Shown here piece after piece: positions 20,301-28,589 of a DNA stretch of 64,000 nucleotides (positions within the stretch are counted from its first letter, which is position 1; every line of letters starts with the position of its first letter). The stretch covers positions 1 to 64,000 of the forward strand of contig DASXUG010000007.1 in NCBI GenBank assembly GCA_036504995.1, written 5' to 3'. The DNA is from DASXUG01 sp036504995 (GTDB lineage: Bacteria > Pseudomonadota > Gammaproteobacteria > Burkholderiales > Methylophilaceae). A program made the position numbers and the translations under genes. The notes under the pieces are model-generated. The model had not been told where the DNA came from and made no database searches. It worked only from the letters and a program-made list of their open reading frames with translations.

Positions 20301-21263
20301 ACTTTGGAAAATCCAATATTAGTGATTACGGATATTTACGATAGATTCGCACAATCAGATCTGTTTGCAAAAATAGCCGCCACATTGCCGACTTGCCCTG
20401 TCGTTATACTGCCGAAAGAGCGTTATTTGGATAAAGCGACTCGCTTGGCGGGTTTTATTAATACCTGTGCCAAAAATGTTTTCCTGGTTTCGCATCATGA
20501 TGATGCTGTTGCAGTCGCTGCATGCCAGAAAAATTTTGATACTAGCTATTATTTTGTGCATCATGCGGATCACAACTCGTCTTTGGGTAGTTACGTCAAT
20601 CACTTCCATCATGTTGATTTATTTGTAGATATCGCAAGTCAGTGCAAGCAGGACCTGAAGCGTGATGTAAGCGTATTACCGATTCATGCCGAAGACTTTG
20701 GGGGCAAGCAATTTAATTATCCAGTTAAACAGTTCTCAACGGTGAGTGCGGGCACATCCAATAAGTTTGATTTTTCTGGAGCCATTAATTTTGCTGAAGT
20801 GATAGCTGCGTCTATTAAAACTTGTGGTGGCAAACACTATCATTTTGGGGCTATTGGCGAGGACCAACTCAAGCTGATTCGTACGCATTTAGCGCAGGCT
20901 TCGATTGCACCAGAGTCCTTTATTTATATGGGTAATGTCCCATCACTATGGAATGGTTTGTTGGAAATTGATGCCCATATTTACGTAGGCTCCTTCCCCA
21001 AACGCGGCGGCAAGGGCGAGATTGAAGCACAGGGCGCTGGATATCCATTGTTGATTTATAAAGATCCTGAAGATCCCAAATACTTAAATGTGGCCAACTG
21101 TAATCCACTCACACAAAACTGGTATACCCAGTCTGATTTTTGTGAGGGATTACGCTCTATTATGTTCGACCACGAAAAATATGCCCTAGAATCCAGACGT
21201 TTCTATTTGGCCCATCACACTAAATCTGAATATTTGGCGGCATTAAATAGCCTTATTCAATAA
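14355..21263 (+). CDS. Giant multidomain glycosyltransferase: TPR-GT41-TPR-GT41-GT2-like-TPR-GT-B-like
   Basis: This protein has about 2302 residues. In order: many TPR repeats (about 40-490); an O-GlcNAc-transferase (GT41/SPINDLY) domain (about 495-860) with catalytic-type His510 (SGDLRQH) and Lys676 (MAKVSD); a second TPR block (880-1070); a second GT41 domain (1095-1455) with His1107 (SGDLREH) and Lys1273 (MAKVSE); a domain with FIHDDVW that looks like a GT2-type nucleotide-sugar site (1480-1710); more TPR (1725-1840); and a C-terminal GT-B-like region (from about 1955; SEIYESGGHTKVIAELLDTL). The two GT41 copies are clearly duplicates. I chose the ATG at 14355 for its AGGGGGT ribosome site. 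The frame also contains an ATG at 14340 and a TTG at 14334. The likely substrate is flagellin Ser/Thr, inferred from context. Confidence 0.88.
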   Translation: MITAQQKTDEKHNPEQAQLPAQSMVTAFANATPKSAPSVAEMNRLVTLFNQGQQQAGLSLALEMTSQHPLHGFGWKVLGALYQQQGLKDQALDALKKAAMLLPKDAEVHFNLANALCDAGELKSAIAGYKKAIKTNPMFTQAHYNLGLAYQDLGQLRDAEASFKVALNQNPKNALMHSNLGVLMKNQKRYKEADTYFTQALKLNPDLVEVHYQLGVSLAAQERFEEAEQRLLLALAQDPNIYEAYCILNKIYQFQKRDDEAEACLRKVIAIKPDYAEAYFNLANRLKAKGQYAEAEAHHLMALSVNPEFVESYNNLGMLNLEKGAYAEAVTYFRKALAIKSDYLDAYNNLGIVLNILGQTQEAEAAYLAALEIDPKLQGVLNNYSVLLMRHGQPQKAQECLDKALAIDDQYLGTYINLGVNYIDQGKMQEAESICIEALGIQSDNTQVYSNLLFSMSYLSGESVNRYLERAYEYGQVIANKVTQKFNTWRCTPSPKRLKVGVVSGDLRQHAVTYFLENIAQHINHANIELVAYSTDVRADHVTHRIKPLFSEWHSLALLNDEQAANLIHSDGIHVLIDLSGHSAGNRLPVFAWKPAPVQVSWLGYWASTGVQEIDYVLTDAVSLPEDLQSQFVEKIQYLPDTRLCFTEPQPTVEVSPLPALRNGFITFGSFQTMAKVSDSVLALWAQVMQSVPNSKMRWQSKAFGAESYRQSVKQRFTQLGIDESRVELVAFASREDYFAAHAQIDILLDTFPFTGGTTTCEALWLGVPTLTMAGETMVARQGASLLTAAGLSDWVTESQAQYLEKAVQFCSDLKQLSQLRANLRAQVLGSPLFDGKRFAANLELALWDMWQATEHSGLLVETDVAPAVETQTAAVLPMLEPVNTAPSAIATVITQCEQALKLAPDSVSIHNKLADSFKALGQLAQAINHYSRSIELNPDEAGSYNNLALIFIMQGQYDQAEHYCYQALERQPDLVEAHNTLGVAKKNQGQLLAAQRAFLQAIKLKPDYAGAYTNLASVLQDQGYVTEALDCFKRAVELEPDNLKSLANLLFAMNYVDKTGEQILPVARHYGKLASQQAPVKFTTWKHNDALGKLRVGLVSGDLREHPVAFFLQSVLPHLDQARIELIAYSTDYREDAVTSSLKPYFAQWHTLRGLNDSEAAQRIHEDGVHVLIDLSGHTGGSRLPVFACKPAPVQASWLGYYATTGLSQMDYWVADAVSLPAALSSLFTEQVKYLPDSRMCFAPPTNAPEVAKLPALLNGYVTFGCFQNMAKVSEEVMTLWAQVMQAVPNTKLRWQCKSLADIEVQESVKKRMVTCGIDLARVSLLGDVSRQEYLTAHAEVDVILDTFPFSGGTTTCEALWMGVPTLTLAGQTLVARQGASLLTAVGLSDWIVETQADYVQKARNICQDLNQLASLRTNLRAQVAKSPLFDGALFARNMEILLCDMWQEHVEKQAKTKQVLTKGNAQNQHLTGDQTDQQSKVAVQIVSATRMTEQEFWSKAALGLSLKRHLQQDARLSAHVCFDNTRGLSEIFNDSILQAEDDAVMVFIHDDVWIDEANFADTVLAGLEIFDVIGVAGNKRRLPNQPAWPFVDLKFTWDDKQNLSGRVAHGQQAFGAISDYGPVPAACELLDGVFLAAKNSVLKSANVYFDPQFDFHFYDLDFCRTATSAGLQLGTWLVNLTHQSGGAFGTQRWQDKYQLYMRKWENMPTVLLENSQENLTHAVDDVYALAQQHQEAGDIEQAVTLYLEILQVEPNHAEANHNLGFIEAHTKSVEEALLRFEAAVMAKPNVEQFWVSYIDALIMSGAMETAASAIELGLSHGLSAETASILAEEVVQGIEPSTLNNQQPSPELCSNEAIGQLLNRVLTINIEDIRQAKIQSISISPDLNLSPFESTLNELNQMGRYNEILEIIFKSVMSIKLRPEFIGNKIFTPYFDAVLENINLDVGQIIPNTKKMANVVVASEIYESGGHTKVIAELLDTLENPILVITDIYDRFAQSDLFAKIAATLPTCPVVILPKERYLDKATRLAGFINTCAKNVFLVSHHDDAVAVAACQKNFDTSYYFVHHADHNSSLGSYVNHFHHVDLFVDIASQCKQDLKRDVSVLPIHAEDFGGKQFNYPVKQFSTVSAGTSNKFDFSGAINFAEVIAASIKTCGGKHYHFGAIGEDQLKLIRTHLAQASIAPESFIYMGNVPSLWNGLLEIDAHIYVGSFPKRGGKGEIEAQGAGYPLLIYKDPEDPKYLNVANCNPLTQNWYTQSDFCEGLRSIMFDHEKYALESRRFYLAHHTKSEYLAALNSLIQ

Positions 21264-21331
21264 TATGAAAAGTGCGTTCCGTATGTACTATGTCATAACC
21301 CAAGATGGTTATTGCACAAGGATATACGGAA

Positions 21332-21742
21332 ATGTCACTTCAAGATTGTAGAATCATTGATTTACCAAAAGTACACGATCCACGAGGTAATTTAACCTTT
21401 ATTGAAGGTGGAGAACACATTCCATTTGAGGTTAAACGTGTATTTTATGTCTATGATGTACCTGGCGGCTCTGACCGCGGGGGTCATGCCAATGTTGAGT
21501 TACATCAGCTAATTATTGCCATATCTGGCAGTTTTGACATCACATTGGATGATGGTAAAAATAAGCAAAAATTTCACTTAGCGCGTTCTTATTATGGGCT
21601 GTATGTGCCCCCCATGATTTGGCGTGAAATTGACAATTTTTCCTCAGGTTCGGTCATGCTTGTGCTTACTTCAAACAAATTCAAAGATGACGTGTATTAT
21701 CGTGAATATGATGACTTTATGAGAGCTAGATGGGCAAAATGA
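21332..21742 (+). CDS. Sugar 3,4-ketoisomerase, FdtA/QdtA (WxcM-like cupin) family
   Basis: This cupin of about 136 residues begins MSLQDCRIIDLPKVHDPRGN. It has typical family stretches (KRVFYVYDVPGG, DRGGHANVELHQLIIA, YGLYVPPMIWREI). The family converts dTDP-4-keto-6-deoxyglucose to the 3-keto sugar that a DegT-type aminotransferase then aminates, giving Fuc3N or Qui3N. The aminotransferase follows with a 13-base overlap, consistent with this. I chose the ATG at 21332 because AAGGA lies 9 bases upstream. The earlier ATG at 21305 has no ribosome site. Confidence 0.85.
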   Translation: MSLQDCRIIDLPKVHDPRGNLTFIEGGEHIPFEVKRVFYVYDVPGGSDRGGHANVELHQLIIAISGSFDITLDDGKNKQKFHLARSYYGLYVPPMIWREIDNFSSGSVMLVLTSNKFKDDVYYREYDDFMRARWAK

Positions 21743-22854
21743 GTCAGGTTCAATTTCTAGACCTTAAAGCCGCCTATGATGAACTTGCTAGTGAAATAGA
21801 TGCGGCTGTGAGCCGCGTTTGTCGTTCTGGCTGGTACATCGGTGGAGCGGAAGTTGAGTCATTTGAACAAAACTTTGCTAACTATACGCAGGCTCAATAT
21901 TGCGTGGGTGTTGGTAACGGATTAGATGCATTAATACTGGCTTTACGTGCACTCGATATTGGTGCTGGTGATGAAGTGCTGGTGCCATCCAATACCTATA
22001 TTGCGACTTGGTTGGCTGTTAGTGCAGTTGGCGCAACCCCAGTGCCCGTTGAGCCAACATTAGGGGCATACAATATCGAAGCGACTGATATGGAAGCGCA
22101 TATTACCTCTCGTACCAAAGCGGTATTGCCTGTGCATCTGTATGGCATGCCCGTTGATATGGATGCGGTTTGCGCTTTGGCAAAAAAACACGGATTTTAT
22201 GTGATCGAAGACGGCGCTCAAGGACATGGGGCTAAAGTCCGTGGTAAGACTGTGGGTGCGCATGGCGATATCGTCGCCTGGAGCTTCTATCCTGGTAAAA
22301 ATCTTGGTGCCCTTGGTGATGGTGGCGCCATTACAACAAATAATCAAACGCTCGCAAACCGTATTCGCAAGTTGGGCAATTATGGTTCAGCTGTCAAATA
22401 CTATAATGAAGAGCGCGGTGCCAATAGTCGTTTAGACCCCCTGCAAGCCGCTGCTTTATCAGTAAAGCTAAAATATTTAGATCAGTGGAATACGCGCCGA
22501 CAAGCAATTGCCAATGTTTACAGCCAAGCGCTGGCTGGGCTGCCCATACAACTCCCGCAAACGCCAGCATGGGCTGAAGCGATTTGGCACTTATTTGTAG
22601 TGAGAACCCCTGATAGAGATGCCCTGCAAGCACACTTGAAAAGTGAGGGCGTGCAGACCTTGATTCACTATCCTGTTCCACCACATTTACAGTTGGCTTA
22701 TCAAGATGCTAACTTAGCTGAAGGTAGTCTACCGATTGCTGAGCGCTATGCTCAAGAGTTATTAAGCCTGCCGATGGGGCCGCATTTAAGTATGGCTGAT
22801 GTCGATCAGGTGATTAAAAGCATTCAGCGCTTTTACCGAGGTAAGGCGAGTTGA
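21730..22854 (+). CDS. DegT/DnrJ/EryC1 sugar aminotransferase (FdtB/QdtB-like)
   Basis: This 374-aa PLP-dependent sugar aminotransferase has the typical start of the family (VQFLDLKAAYDELASEI), the substrate motif GNGLDALILALRAL and the PLP-lysine motif SFYPGKNLGALGDGGA. Also present are EDGAQGHGA and the C-terminal RLDPLQAA and LPIAERYAQELLSLPM motifs. Together with the upstream ketoisomerase it should make dTDP-3-amino-3,6-dideoxyhexose. Fuc3N and Qui3N cannot be told apart from sequence by eye. Confidence 0.87.
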   Translation: MGKMSQVQFLDLKAAYDELASEIDAAVSRVCRSGWYIGGAEVESFEQNFANYTQAQYCVGVGNGLDALILALRALDIGAGDEVLVPSNTYIATWLAVSAVGATPVPVEPTLGAYNIEATDMEAHITSRTKAVLPVHLYGMPVDMDAVCALAKKHGFYVIEDGAQGHGAKVRGKTVGAHGDIVAWSFYPGKNLGALGDGGAITTNNQTLANRIRKLGNYGSAVKYYNEERGANSRLDPLQAAALSVKLKYLDQWNTRRQAIANVYSQALAGLPIQLPQTPAWAEAIWHLFVVRTPDRDALQAHLKSEGVQTLIHYPVPPHLQLAYQDANLAEGSLPIAERYAQELLSLPMGPHLSMADVDQVIKSIQRFYRGKAS

Positions 22855-22859
22855 CCGAG

Positions 22860-23867
22860 ATGAATCTCCCACTCACCCATTTTGATGTTGCCTCTGCGCA
22901 TCTACCACAGACGGTATTGGATCTTGATGATAAATATCGTATAGAAATCAATCATTTTCGTCCGTCAGTACATGATAACCTGTTTAATGAGGCTGCCTAT
23001 TTTAAATTGCATGCATCGTCTGCAAACGACTGTTATATGCAACTGGTCAGTCCTGCAAACGGTAAAGTGTATGCCACTATCGCTTTTTATCAAGGCGATG
23101 CGAACACTTTTTCGAGCCCGAAAAGGGGTACTTATGGCGGTTTGGAGATTCATTCTGAACTTGAGCTAAAGCTAATAGAGCGTTTTCTCGCGTTAAGTAT
23201 CACTCACCTTAAGCAGCTTGGCGCAACTGCAATTACCATCAAACTGGCTCCGTTTAGTCACAACCTAGCACTATCTTCAACCATGTTTAATCTGTTGTTA
23301 AGACAAGATTTTGTGCTAGATAATCATGAGCTTAACTATGATATGCAAGTGGGTGAAAGTACTTTCTTAGATAAAGTTAGCTACGGAAACAACAAACGTA
23401 TACGTAAGTGCCTACGAGATGGCGTGGCGGTGGCACAAGTAGAGTTAAATCAACTTGCTAATGTATATGCAGTTATCCGAGAAAATAGACTGCGACGCGG
23501 CTTCACTGTTTCCATGACCGCCGAGCAGTTAGGTGAAATGGTTAGTACTTTTCCAGACAAGGTTTTTCTGTTTGCAGTTTGGGAAAATGAACAACGCTTG
23601 AAGATGATTGCCTCCGCAGTTTGCTTTGCCGTTAGCCCATCTATTCTTTATGTATTTTACTGGGGAGATGTAGCGGGCGTAGAGTCATATAGCCCGATTG
23701 CTTTGCTAGCCTCAACCATTTATGAGTTTTGCCAGAATAACGGATTCCATCTGTTCGATGTGGGCACATCCACTGTGGCGGGTGAGCCGAACTATGGATT
23801 GATTAACTTTAAACAGCATTTGGGGTTTAGCGCCTCGCTAAAACCTACCTTTGTTTGGAAGAACTGA
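22860..23867 (+). CDS. FemAB/GNAT-like acyltransferase (putative sugar N-acyltransferase)
   Basis: This protein of about 335 residues has no obvious export signal. The C-terminal half resembles the GNAT-fold (FemAB/BioF2-like) acyltransferases: YGNNKRIRKCLRDGV, RENRLRRGFTVSMT, FAVWENEQRL and FDVGTSTVAGEPNYGLINFK. It directly follows the aminotransferase, where an N-acyltransferase acting on the new amino sugar is expected. A TTG at 22851 (overlapping the upstream stop) is an alternative start. The assignment to the sugar pathway is inferred from context. Confidence 0.6.
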   Translation: MNLPLTHFDVASAHLPQTVLDLDDKYRIEINHFRPSVHDNLFNEAAYFKLHASSANDCYMQLVSPANGKVYATIAFYQGDANTFSSPKRGTYGGLEIHSELELKLIERFLALSITHLKQLGATAITIKLAPFSHNLALSSTMFNLLLRQDFVLDNHELNYDMQVGESTFLDKVSYGNNKRIRKCLRDGVAVAQVELNQLANVYAVIRENRLRRGFTVSMTAEQLGEMVSTFPDKVFLFAVWENEQRLKMIASAVCFAVSPSILYVFYWGDVAGVESYSPIALLASTIYEFCQNNGFHLFDVGTSTVAGEPNYGLINFKQHLGFSASLKPTFVWKN

Positions 23868-23871
23868 AAAT

Positions 23872-24612
23872 ATGCGCGACTTAAAAGATTACCAAACGAG
23901 CTATGAACAGCTACCTTTTGAGAACACTCAGATCAAGTTTCGTAAGCGTAAAATACTGGAAACCTTAAACCACTATCAACCGAAATCAGTGTTAGAGATC
24001 GGCTGTGGTTTAGCGCCATTCTTTAACGATTATTTAGATTATGATGTGTTTACCGTGGTCGAACCATGCGAGCAATTTTATGAAAATGCAGAAGCACAAG
24101 CGGCCAACAAAAGTAATGTAAAAGTAGTGCGCGGTATATTAGAAGACAATATTGAGGCGCTGAGCGAGCAACAATACGACGTCATATTGCTAACTAGTTT
24201 ATTACACGAGCTCGCTGACCCTGCTGCGTTGTTAGCATCGGTGGCCAAGCTATGCAACGAAAAAACCATCGTGCATGTGAATGTGCCTAATGCTAAGTCA
24301 TTTCACCGTCTGTTGGCCTTAGAGATGGGCTTAATCAGTAGTGTTTATGAAAAATCTAACACGCAAAAGAAAATGCAGCAGTCGCACACGTTTGATTTAG
24401 AACAACTGAGTCAATTAGTGACTAGTGTAAATTTTGATATTGTTGAGCAGGGCAGTTTTTTTGTTAAACCTTTTACGCACTCTCAGATGGCGCAATTACA
24501 GCAAGTAGGGGTGGCGAGTGACTTGTTATTGGATGGTTTGTACAAGTTAAGCCAATACTTTCCTGAGTATGGGTCTGAGATTTTTATGAATATTCAGCTG
24601 AGACAATCATGA
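23872..24612 (+). CDS. Class I SAM-dependent methyltransferase
   Basis: This protein of about 246 residues has motif I VLEIGCGLAPF, an acidic residue ending beta-2 (VVEPCEQF) and a post-motif YDVILLTSLLHELADPAALL. It could O- or N-methylate the modified sugar or act in glycan assembly. I chose the ATG at 23872 (MRDLKDYQ), with a GGAAGA site upstream that lies in the end of the preceding gene. It overlaps the next gene by 4 bases (ATGA). Confidence 0.75.
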   Translation: MRDLKDYQTSYEQLPFENTQIKFRKRKILETLNHYQPKSVLEIGCGLAPFFNDYLDYDVFTVVEPCEQFYENAEAQAANKSNVKVVRGILEDNIEALSEQQYDVILLTSLLHELADPAALLASVAKLCNEKTIVHVNVPNAKSFHRLLALEMGLISSVYEKSNTQKKMQQSHTFDLEQLSQLVTSVNFDIVEQGSFFVKPFTHSQMAQLQQVGVASDLLLDGLYKLSQYFPEYGSEIFMNIQLRQS

Positions 24613-26042
24613 AAAATATAGCGCCCTGTGTGCTTATCGGTAATGCGCTGTCATCCATGGTTGCTGCAACCGAACTGGCTAAAGCAGGTCATCAAGTCAT
24701 TTTGGTCAATGGTACTAACAATTGGGGTGGCCATTTCACCACGCTTAATTTTGATGGCGTTGCCTACGATGGTGGCATGGTGCTGCATGAATTTACTTCC
24801 TATGGCGCACAGAGCGAAGTTGAGGATATCGCTACTTATAATGCGGCTATCCGCAACGACACAGGGCGCTTTTGTAAGACTATCGCTAACTATGTCGACC
24901 ATTTTCAAAAAACGCATGAAGTTAGCGGCATTAAAACCTACGTGGATGGTCAATATTACGATGATCTGTTGATAGCTAACGCATTAACGACGCTGGCTAA
25001 ACTGCCATTCGCAGCGCAAGTTCGCACTGAGCTATCAGCTTTAGTAGCAGATACTCAAAATGCAGATCTGCACGCATCCAAGAAACATACTTCAGCTAAT
25101 TTTAATCGTTTACCTTTTGAATTCGTATCATTAGCTAATCACGGGGCCACCTTACATGCGAAATTGTTCGAGCCTTACTGTAAAAAGCTTTTAAATATTG
25201 GCACAGCGGATGTGGTGGCTTTATATCACCGTGTCCCCTGGTTGCCACTATTTTACCCAGAAACACTGCTATCTTATTTGCAGGGCTCACCACAAGCGTT
25301 GCCTCCCACTATTTTTAATTATCCAGATCGTGGGTGTGTAGGAGATTTGGCTAGCCAACTCAAAACTGAGATTTTGCAATCTGCAAATATTCAGGTGATT
25401 AATAAATTTCCGACGCAATTGAAGCGTACCGATGAGGGAAAATACGCAATATCTTTTGAGGATATGCCAACCATTAACACTGAGAAGCTGGCATGGTCGG
25501 GCGGGCTATCCGAATTGCTTAAAGCGGCGGGTGCTACTGACAAAGTGCACGCGTATGACAAAGCTTCTTTTACGCTGGTTTTTGCAAAAGTGTTGGCTAG
25601 CCAGCTAAAGTCTGATTTTAGCGTGTTGTCTATCGCCGACCCTGCATCGGTGCTTTACCGGGTGACCGATCAAACGCGTTGCAATAATGACCAGCATGCT
25701 GAGTATCACCGTTTAGTGATCGAGATTAACTATGACTATTTAATGCAGCAACGTAACATTGCCAATCCACAGGATTTACAGGCATTAGTTGCTAAAGAGC
25801 TAGTGGCAATCGGTGTAATTAGTGACGAAGCATCGCTAAATATTGTCAAGGCAGTAGATTTAAAGAATGCCTTACCACTACCTAATACTAACAACATACA
25901 GGCATTTGAAGAAGAATTGGCAGCTGTTAAAGCCATGGTGCCAGAAATTATCTTGCTTGCTGGCTCCAGTGGGTTTTCATCATCATCATTTAATCATCAA
26001 ATATTACAAGGGCTAAAATTAGCCCAGACATGGAGTGTTTAA
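24609..26042 (+). CDS. FAD/NAD(P)-binding amine-oxidase-like protein with degenerate nucleotide motif
   Basis: This 477-aa protein resembles flavin oxidoreductases of the amine oxidase/UDP-galactopyranose mutase group. An N-terminal beta-alpha-beta (VLIGNALSSMVAATELAKAG) is followed by a GGHFTTLNFDGVAYDGG segment. The C-terminus (LLAGSSGFSSSSFNHQILQG) resembles the FAD-closing motif. The classic GxGxxG is degraded to GNALSS, so cofactor binding is uncertain. It is embedded between two methyltransferases in the sugar cluster and is coupled to the upstream one by ATGA. Its substrate is unknown. Confidence 0.6.
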   Translation: MKNIAPCVLIGNALSSMVAATELAKAGHQVILVNGTNNWGGHFTTLNFDGVAYDGGMVLHEFTSYGAQSEVEDIATYNAAIRNDTGRFCKTIANYVDHFQKTHEVSGIKTYVDGQYYDDLLIANALTTLAKLPFAAQVRTELSALVADTQNADLHASKKHTSANFNRLPFEFVSLANHGATLHAKLFEPYCKKLLNIGTADVVALYHRVPWLPLFYPETLLSYLQGSPQALPPTIFNYPDRGCVGDLASQLKTEILQSANIQVINKFPTQLKRTDEGKYAISFEDMPTINTEKLAWSGGLSELLKAAGATDKVHAYDKASFTLVFAKVLASQLKSDFSVLSIADPASVLYRVTDQTRCNNDQHAEYHRLVIEINYDYLMQQRNIANPQDLQALVAKELVAIGVISDEASLNIVKAVDLKNALPLPNTNNIQAFEEELAAVKAMVPEIILLAGSSGFSSSSFNHQILQGLKLAQTWSV

Positions 26043-26043
26043 C

Positions 26044-26829
26044 ATGGATCAAGTTATGGACAAACATCAGGCTGTAGACCAACACGGTGCTGTAGACCAA
26101 CGTAGACAAGTGCTAGAGAAAATTGCACATGAATACCATACCAATGAAGCTATCCCAGATATTCATATTGAGAATTTATGCCAAGACCACTTTATTACCT
26201 GGTTGCTAAAGCAGCTTTCAAAATCTGATCGCGTGCTGGAGTTAGGCTATGGTGATGGTTTGGTCACTGCTGCACTTGCAGGTTTAGGGTGTGATCTGAC
26301 CGTGATTGAGGGCGCTAGCACGCTGGTCAATGTAGCAAAAGCAAAGCACCCGAATATCAACTGTATTGATACCTTATTTGAAGAGTTTCGCCCAGAAAAA
26401 CCATACGATGTGATTTTAGCTTCGCATGTGTTAGAGCATGTAGATAACCCTCAGGACATTTTAAAATTGATGGCGAGTTGGCTATCTGATGATGGGGAGC
26501 TTATTATCGTGGTGCCCAATAAAAACTCTATTCATCGTCAACTCTCTGTCATCATGGGTTTGCAACCTCAGTTAGATACGCTTTCAGCGCGTGATTTATT
26601 AGTTGGGCATCAGCGTGTATATTCATTACAAACCTTAGAAGACGACGTGCGTGGCGCTGGGTTATTCCCAATCGAGTCGATGGGCTTCTTTTTAAAGGTG
26701 TTGCCTAACTCCATGATGCTTGATTATTCTAAGGCGCTATTAAAAGCACTCAATGAAATATCTGACGTAATCCCTAAAGATATTTTGGCGAATATTGGCT
26801 TAATCGTTTCAAAAAAACCATTACTTTAA
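26044..26829 (+). CDS. Class I SAM-dependent methyltransferase
   Basis: This protein of about 261 residues has motif I VLELGYGDGLVTAAL, an acidic beta-2 end (TVIEGAST) and ASHVLEHVDNPQDILK, typical of the Methyltransf_11/UbiE-like group. The N-terminus has a small repeat (KHQAVDQHGAVDQRRQ). I chose the ATG at 26044, one base after the previous stop, with GGAG 8 bases upstream. It may modify the same glycan as the first methyltransferase. Confidence 0.75.
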   Translation: MDQVMDKHQAVDQHGAVDQRRQVLEKIAHEYHTNEAIPDIHIENLCQDHFITWLLKQLSKSDRVLELGYGDGLVTAALAGLGCDLTVIEGASTLVNVAKAKHPNINCIDTLFEEFRPEKPYDVILASHVLEHVDNPQDILKLMASWLSDDGELIIVVPNKNSIHRQLSVIMGLQPQLDTLSARDLLVGHQRVYSLQTLEDDVRGAGLFPIESMGFFLKVLPNSMMLDYSKALLKALNEISDVIPKDILANIGLIVSKKPLL

Positions 26830-26888
26830 TTGCACTATACATATAAGGTATATATAAGGTTTGAGTTGATGCGACTTCGTCGTTACTT

Positions 26889-28589
26889 ATGACTTCTCAC
26901 CACTCAAACCACCCATTGCCAAGTGATAGCGTTGTTGATGCGCTAATCAATTTGTTTCTGGCGCAAAATTATGATGCGCTAGAGGCAGACTTAAAGCAAC
27001 TGCTGGAGCAACACCCCAACTGGCTGATAGGCTGGAAAATTCTCAGTGATACTTATATGGTGCAGCATAAAGATGCTCGTACCCCTGCACTCAATGCTTT
27101 AACTTTGAATATCAATGACCCGCAAGAGCACTGTTACTATGGTTTGGTGTTAAAAAGTCAGGGTGATTTAGTGGGGGCAGCACAAGCATTTAAACAAGCG
27201 ACTGTGTTGCAGCCAGATTATGCTGCCGCCTATAACAACTTAGGGATTGTGGAAAAAGACATGGGGGATATACAGGCAGGCATTGCTAGTTATCGCCGCG
27301 CGCTTCAACTCAACCCTAGTTATGCCAGTTGTTATAGTAATTTGCTATTTTGCTTATCGCATGCTGAAAACATTAGCTCCCAGGTTTTATATGAAGAGCA
27401 TCGCGAATTTGCAGAATGGTATGAAAAGCCGCTTAAACCACTCTGGAAGAAACATACCAACCCCCAAGGCCCAGCTAAAGTCTTAAAAGTGGGTTTTGTT
27501 TCTGCCGCATTTCGTGATCACTCCCTCACTTATTTCTTTGAGCCAGTGTTAAGGCATTTAGCGCAATCCACAAATTTAAGTTTGTACGCTTACTGTGCTA
27601 GCGCTCTAGAAGATGAGGCGACTAAGCGTATAAAACAGCAGTTTAGACATTGGCAGAATGTAGATCAGCTCTCAGAGCAAGCACTCTCCGATAAAATTCG
27701 CGCTGATGGTATCGATATTTTGGTGGATTTAGATGGGCACACCTCGGGTAATCGCTTACTCGCCTTTGCCATGAAGCCTGCTCCGATACAAGTCAGTTGG
27801 TTAGGCTACTTGGCAACTACTGGGTTAGTGGCGATGGATTATTATTTAGCTGATGGTTATTTATTGCCAAAAAATCAATTTGATTCACAATTTAGTGAAA
27901 AGCTAGTGCACTTGCCAGTGAACGCCACATTTTCCCCGTCAGCGATGTCGCCAGAGGTCAATGAGCTACCTGCACTCAAAAATGGGCATCTCACCTTTGC
28001 GTGTTTTAATCGTCCCAATAAGATTACCGCTAGCGTAGTGCGTTTGTGGTGTCAGGTGCTTAATGCCTTGCCTCAGGCAAAAATGCTACTCGGCGCTATG
28101 CCGAGTGATGGAAGTTACGAGATATTGATTAATTGGTTCGCGCAAGGTGGTGTGGCTAAAGAGCGGTTAATTTTTCATCCCAAGCGTGATATGCAAAGCT
28201 ATTTAAGATTGTATCATCAAGTGGACGTTTGCTTAGATACGTTTCCTTCCAGCGGTGTAACCACCACCTGTCATGCTGCCTATATGGGTGTTCCTACCCT
28301 ATGCCTAAATGGTGATCGCCTAGCTAGTCGGGGTGCACAAGCGTTAATGGGGCACTTGGGGTTAAACGAGTTCGTTGCTGATAACGAAGAAGCCTATATC
28401 AACCAAGCATGTGATTTGGCAAACCACATTGATACATTGGCGCAATTAAGGCAAACGTTGCGTGAGCGTTTTCATCAATCTAACTTAGCCAAGCCAGAAG
28501 TGTTGGCTTTAGGTTTAGAGCAAGTGTTTCGTCAAATGTGGAAAAGATGGTGTTTGCATAAGTCGGTTGTGCCTATTTATTTAGGTTAA
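26889..28589 (+). CDS. TPR-GT41 O-GlcNAc-transferase-like (SPINDLY family) protein
   Basis: This 566-aa protein has an N-terminal TPR block (about 45-165; AYNNLGIVEKDMGDIQAG) followed by one GT41 domain (about 190-555). Catalytic-type His211 (AAFRDH) and Lys378 (RPNKITAS) are present, with the family segments IDILVDLDGHTSGNRL, APIQVSWLGYLATTG and DTFPSSGVTTTCHAAYMG. It is a single-module relative of the giant protein upstream and closes the island just before fliC. It is a candidate flagellin glycosyltransferase. The predicted location is cytosolic. Confidence 0.88.
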   Translation: MTSHHSNHPLPSDSVVDALINLFLAQNYDALEADLKQLLEQHPNWLIGWKILSDTYMVQHKDARTPALNALTLNINDPQEHCYYGLVLKSQGDLVGAAQAFKQATVLQPDYAAAYNNLGIVEKDMGDIQAGIASYRRALQLNPSYASCYSNLLFCLSHAENISSQVLYEEHREFAEWYEKPLKPLWKKHTNPQGPAKVLKVGFVSAAFRDHSLTYFFEPVLRHLAQSTNLSLYAYCASALEDEATKRIKQQFRHWQNVDQLSEQALSDKIRADGIDILVDLDGHTSGNRLLAFAMKPAPIQVSWLGYLATTGLVAMDYYLADGYLLPKNQFDSQFSEKLVHLPVNATFSPSAMSPEVNELPALKNGHLTFACFNRPNKITASVVRLWCQVLNALPQAKMLLGAMPSDGSYEILINWFAQGGVAKERLIFHPKRDMQSYLRLYHQVDVCLDTFPSSGVTTTCHAAYMGVPTLCLNGDRLASRGAQALMGHLGLNEFVADNEEAYINQACDLANHIDTLAQLRQTLRERFHQSNLAKPEVLALGLEQVFRQMWKRWCLHKSVVPIYLG

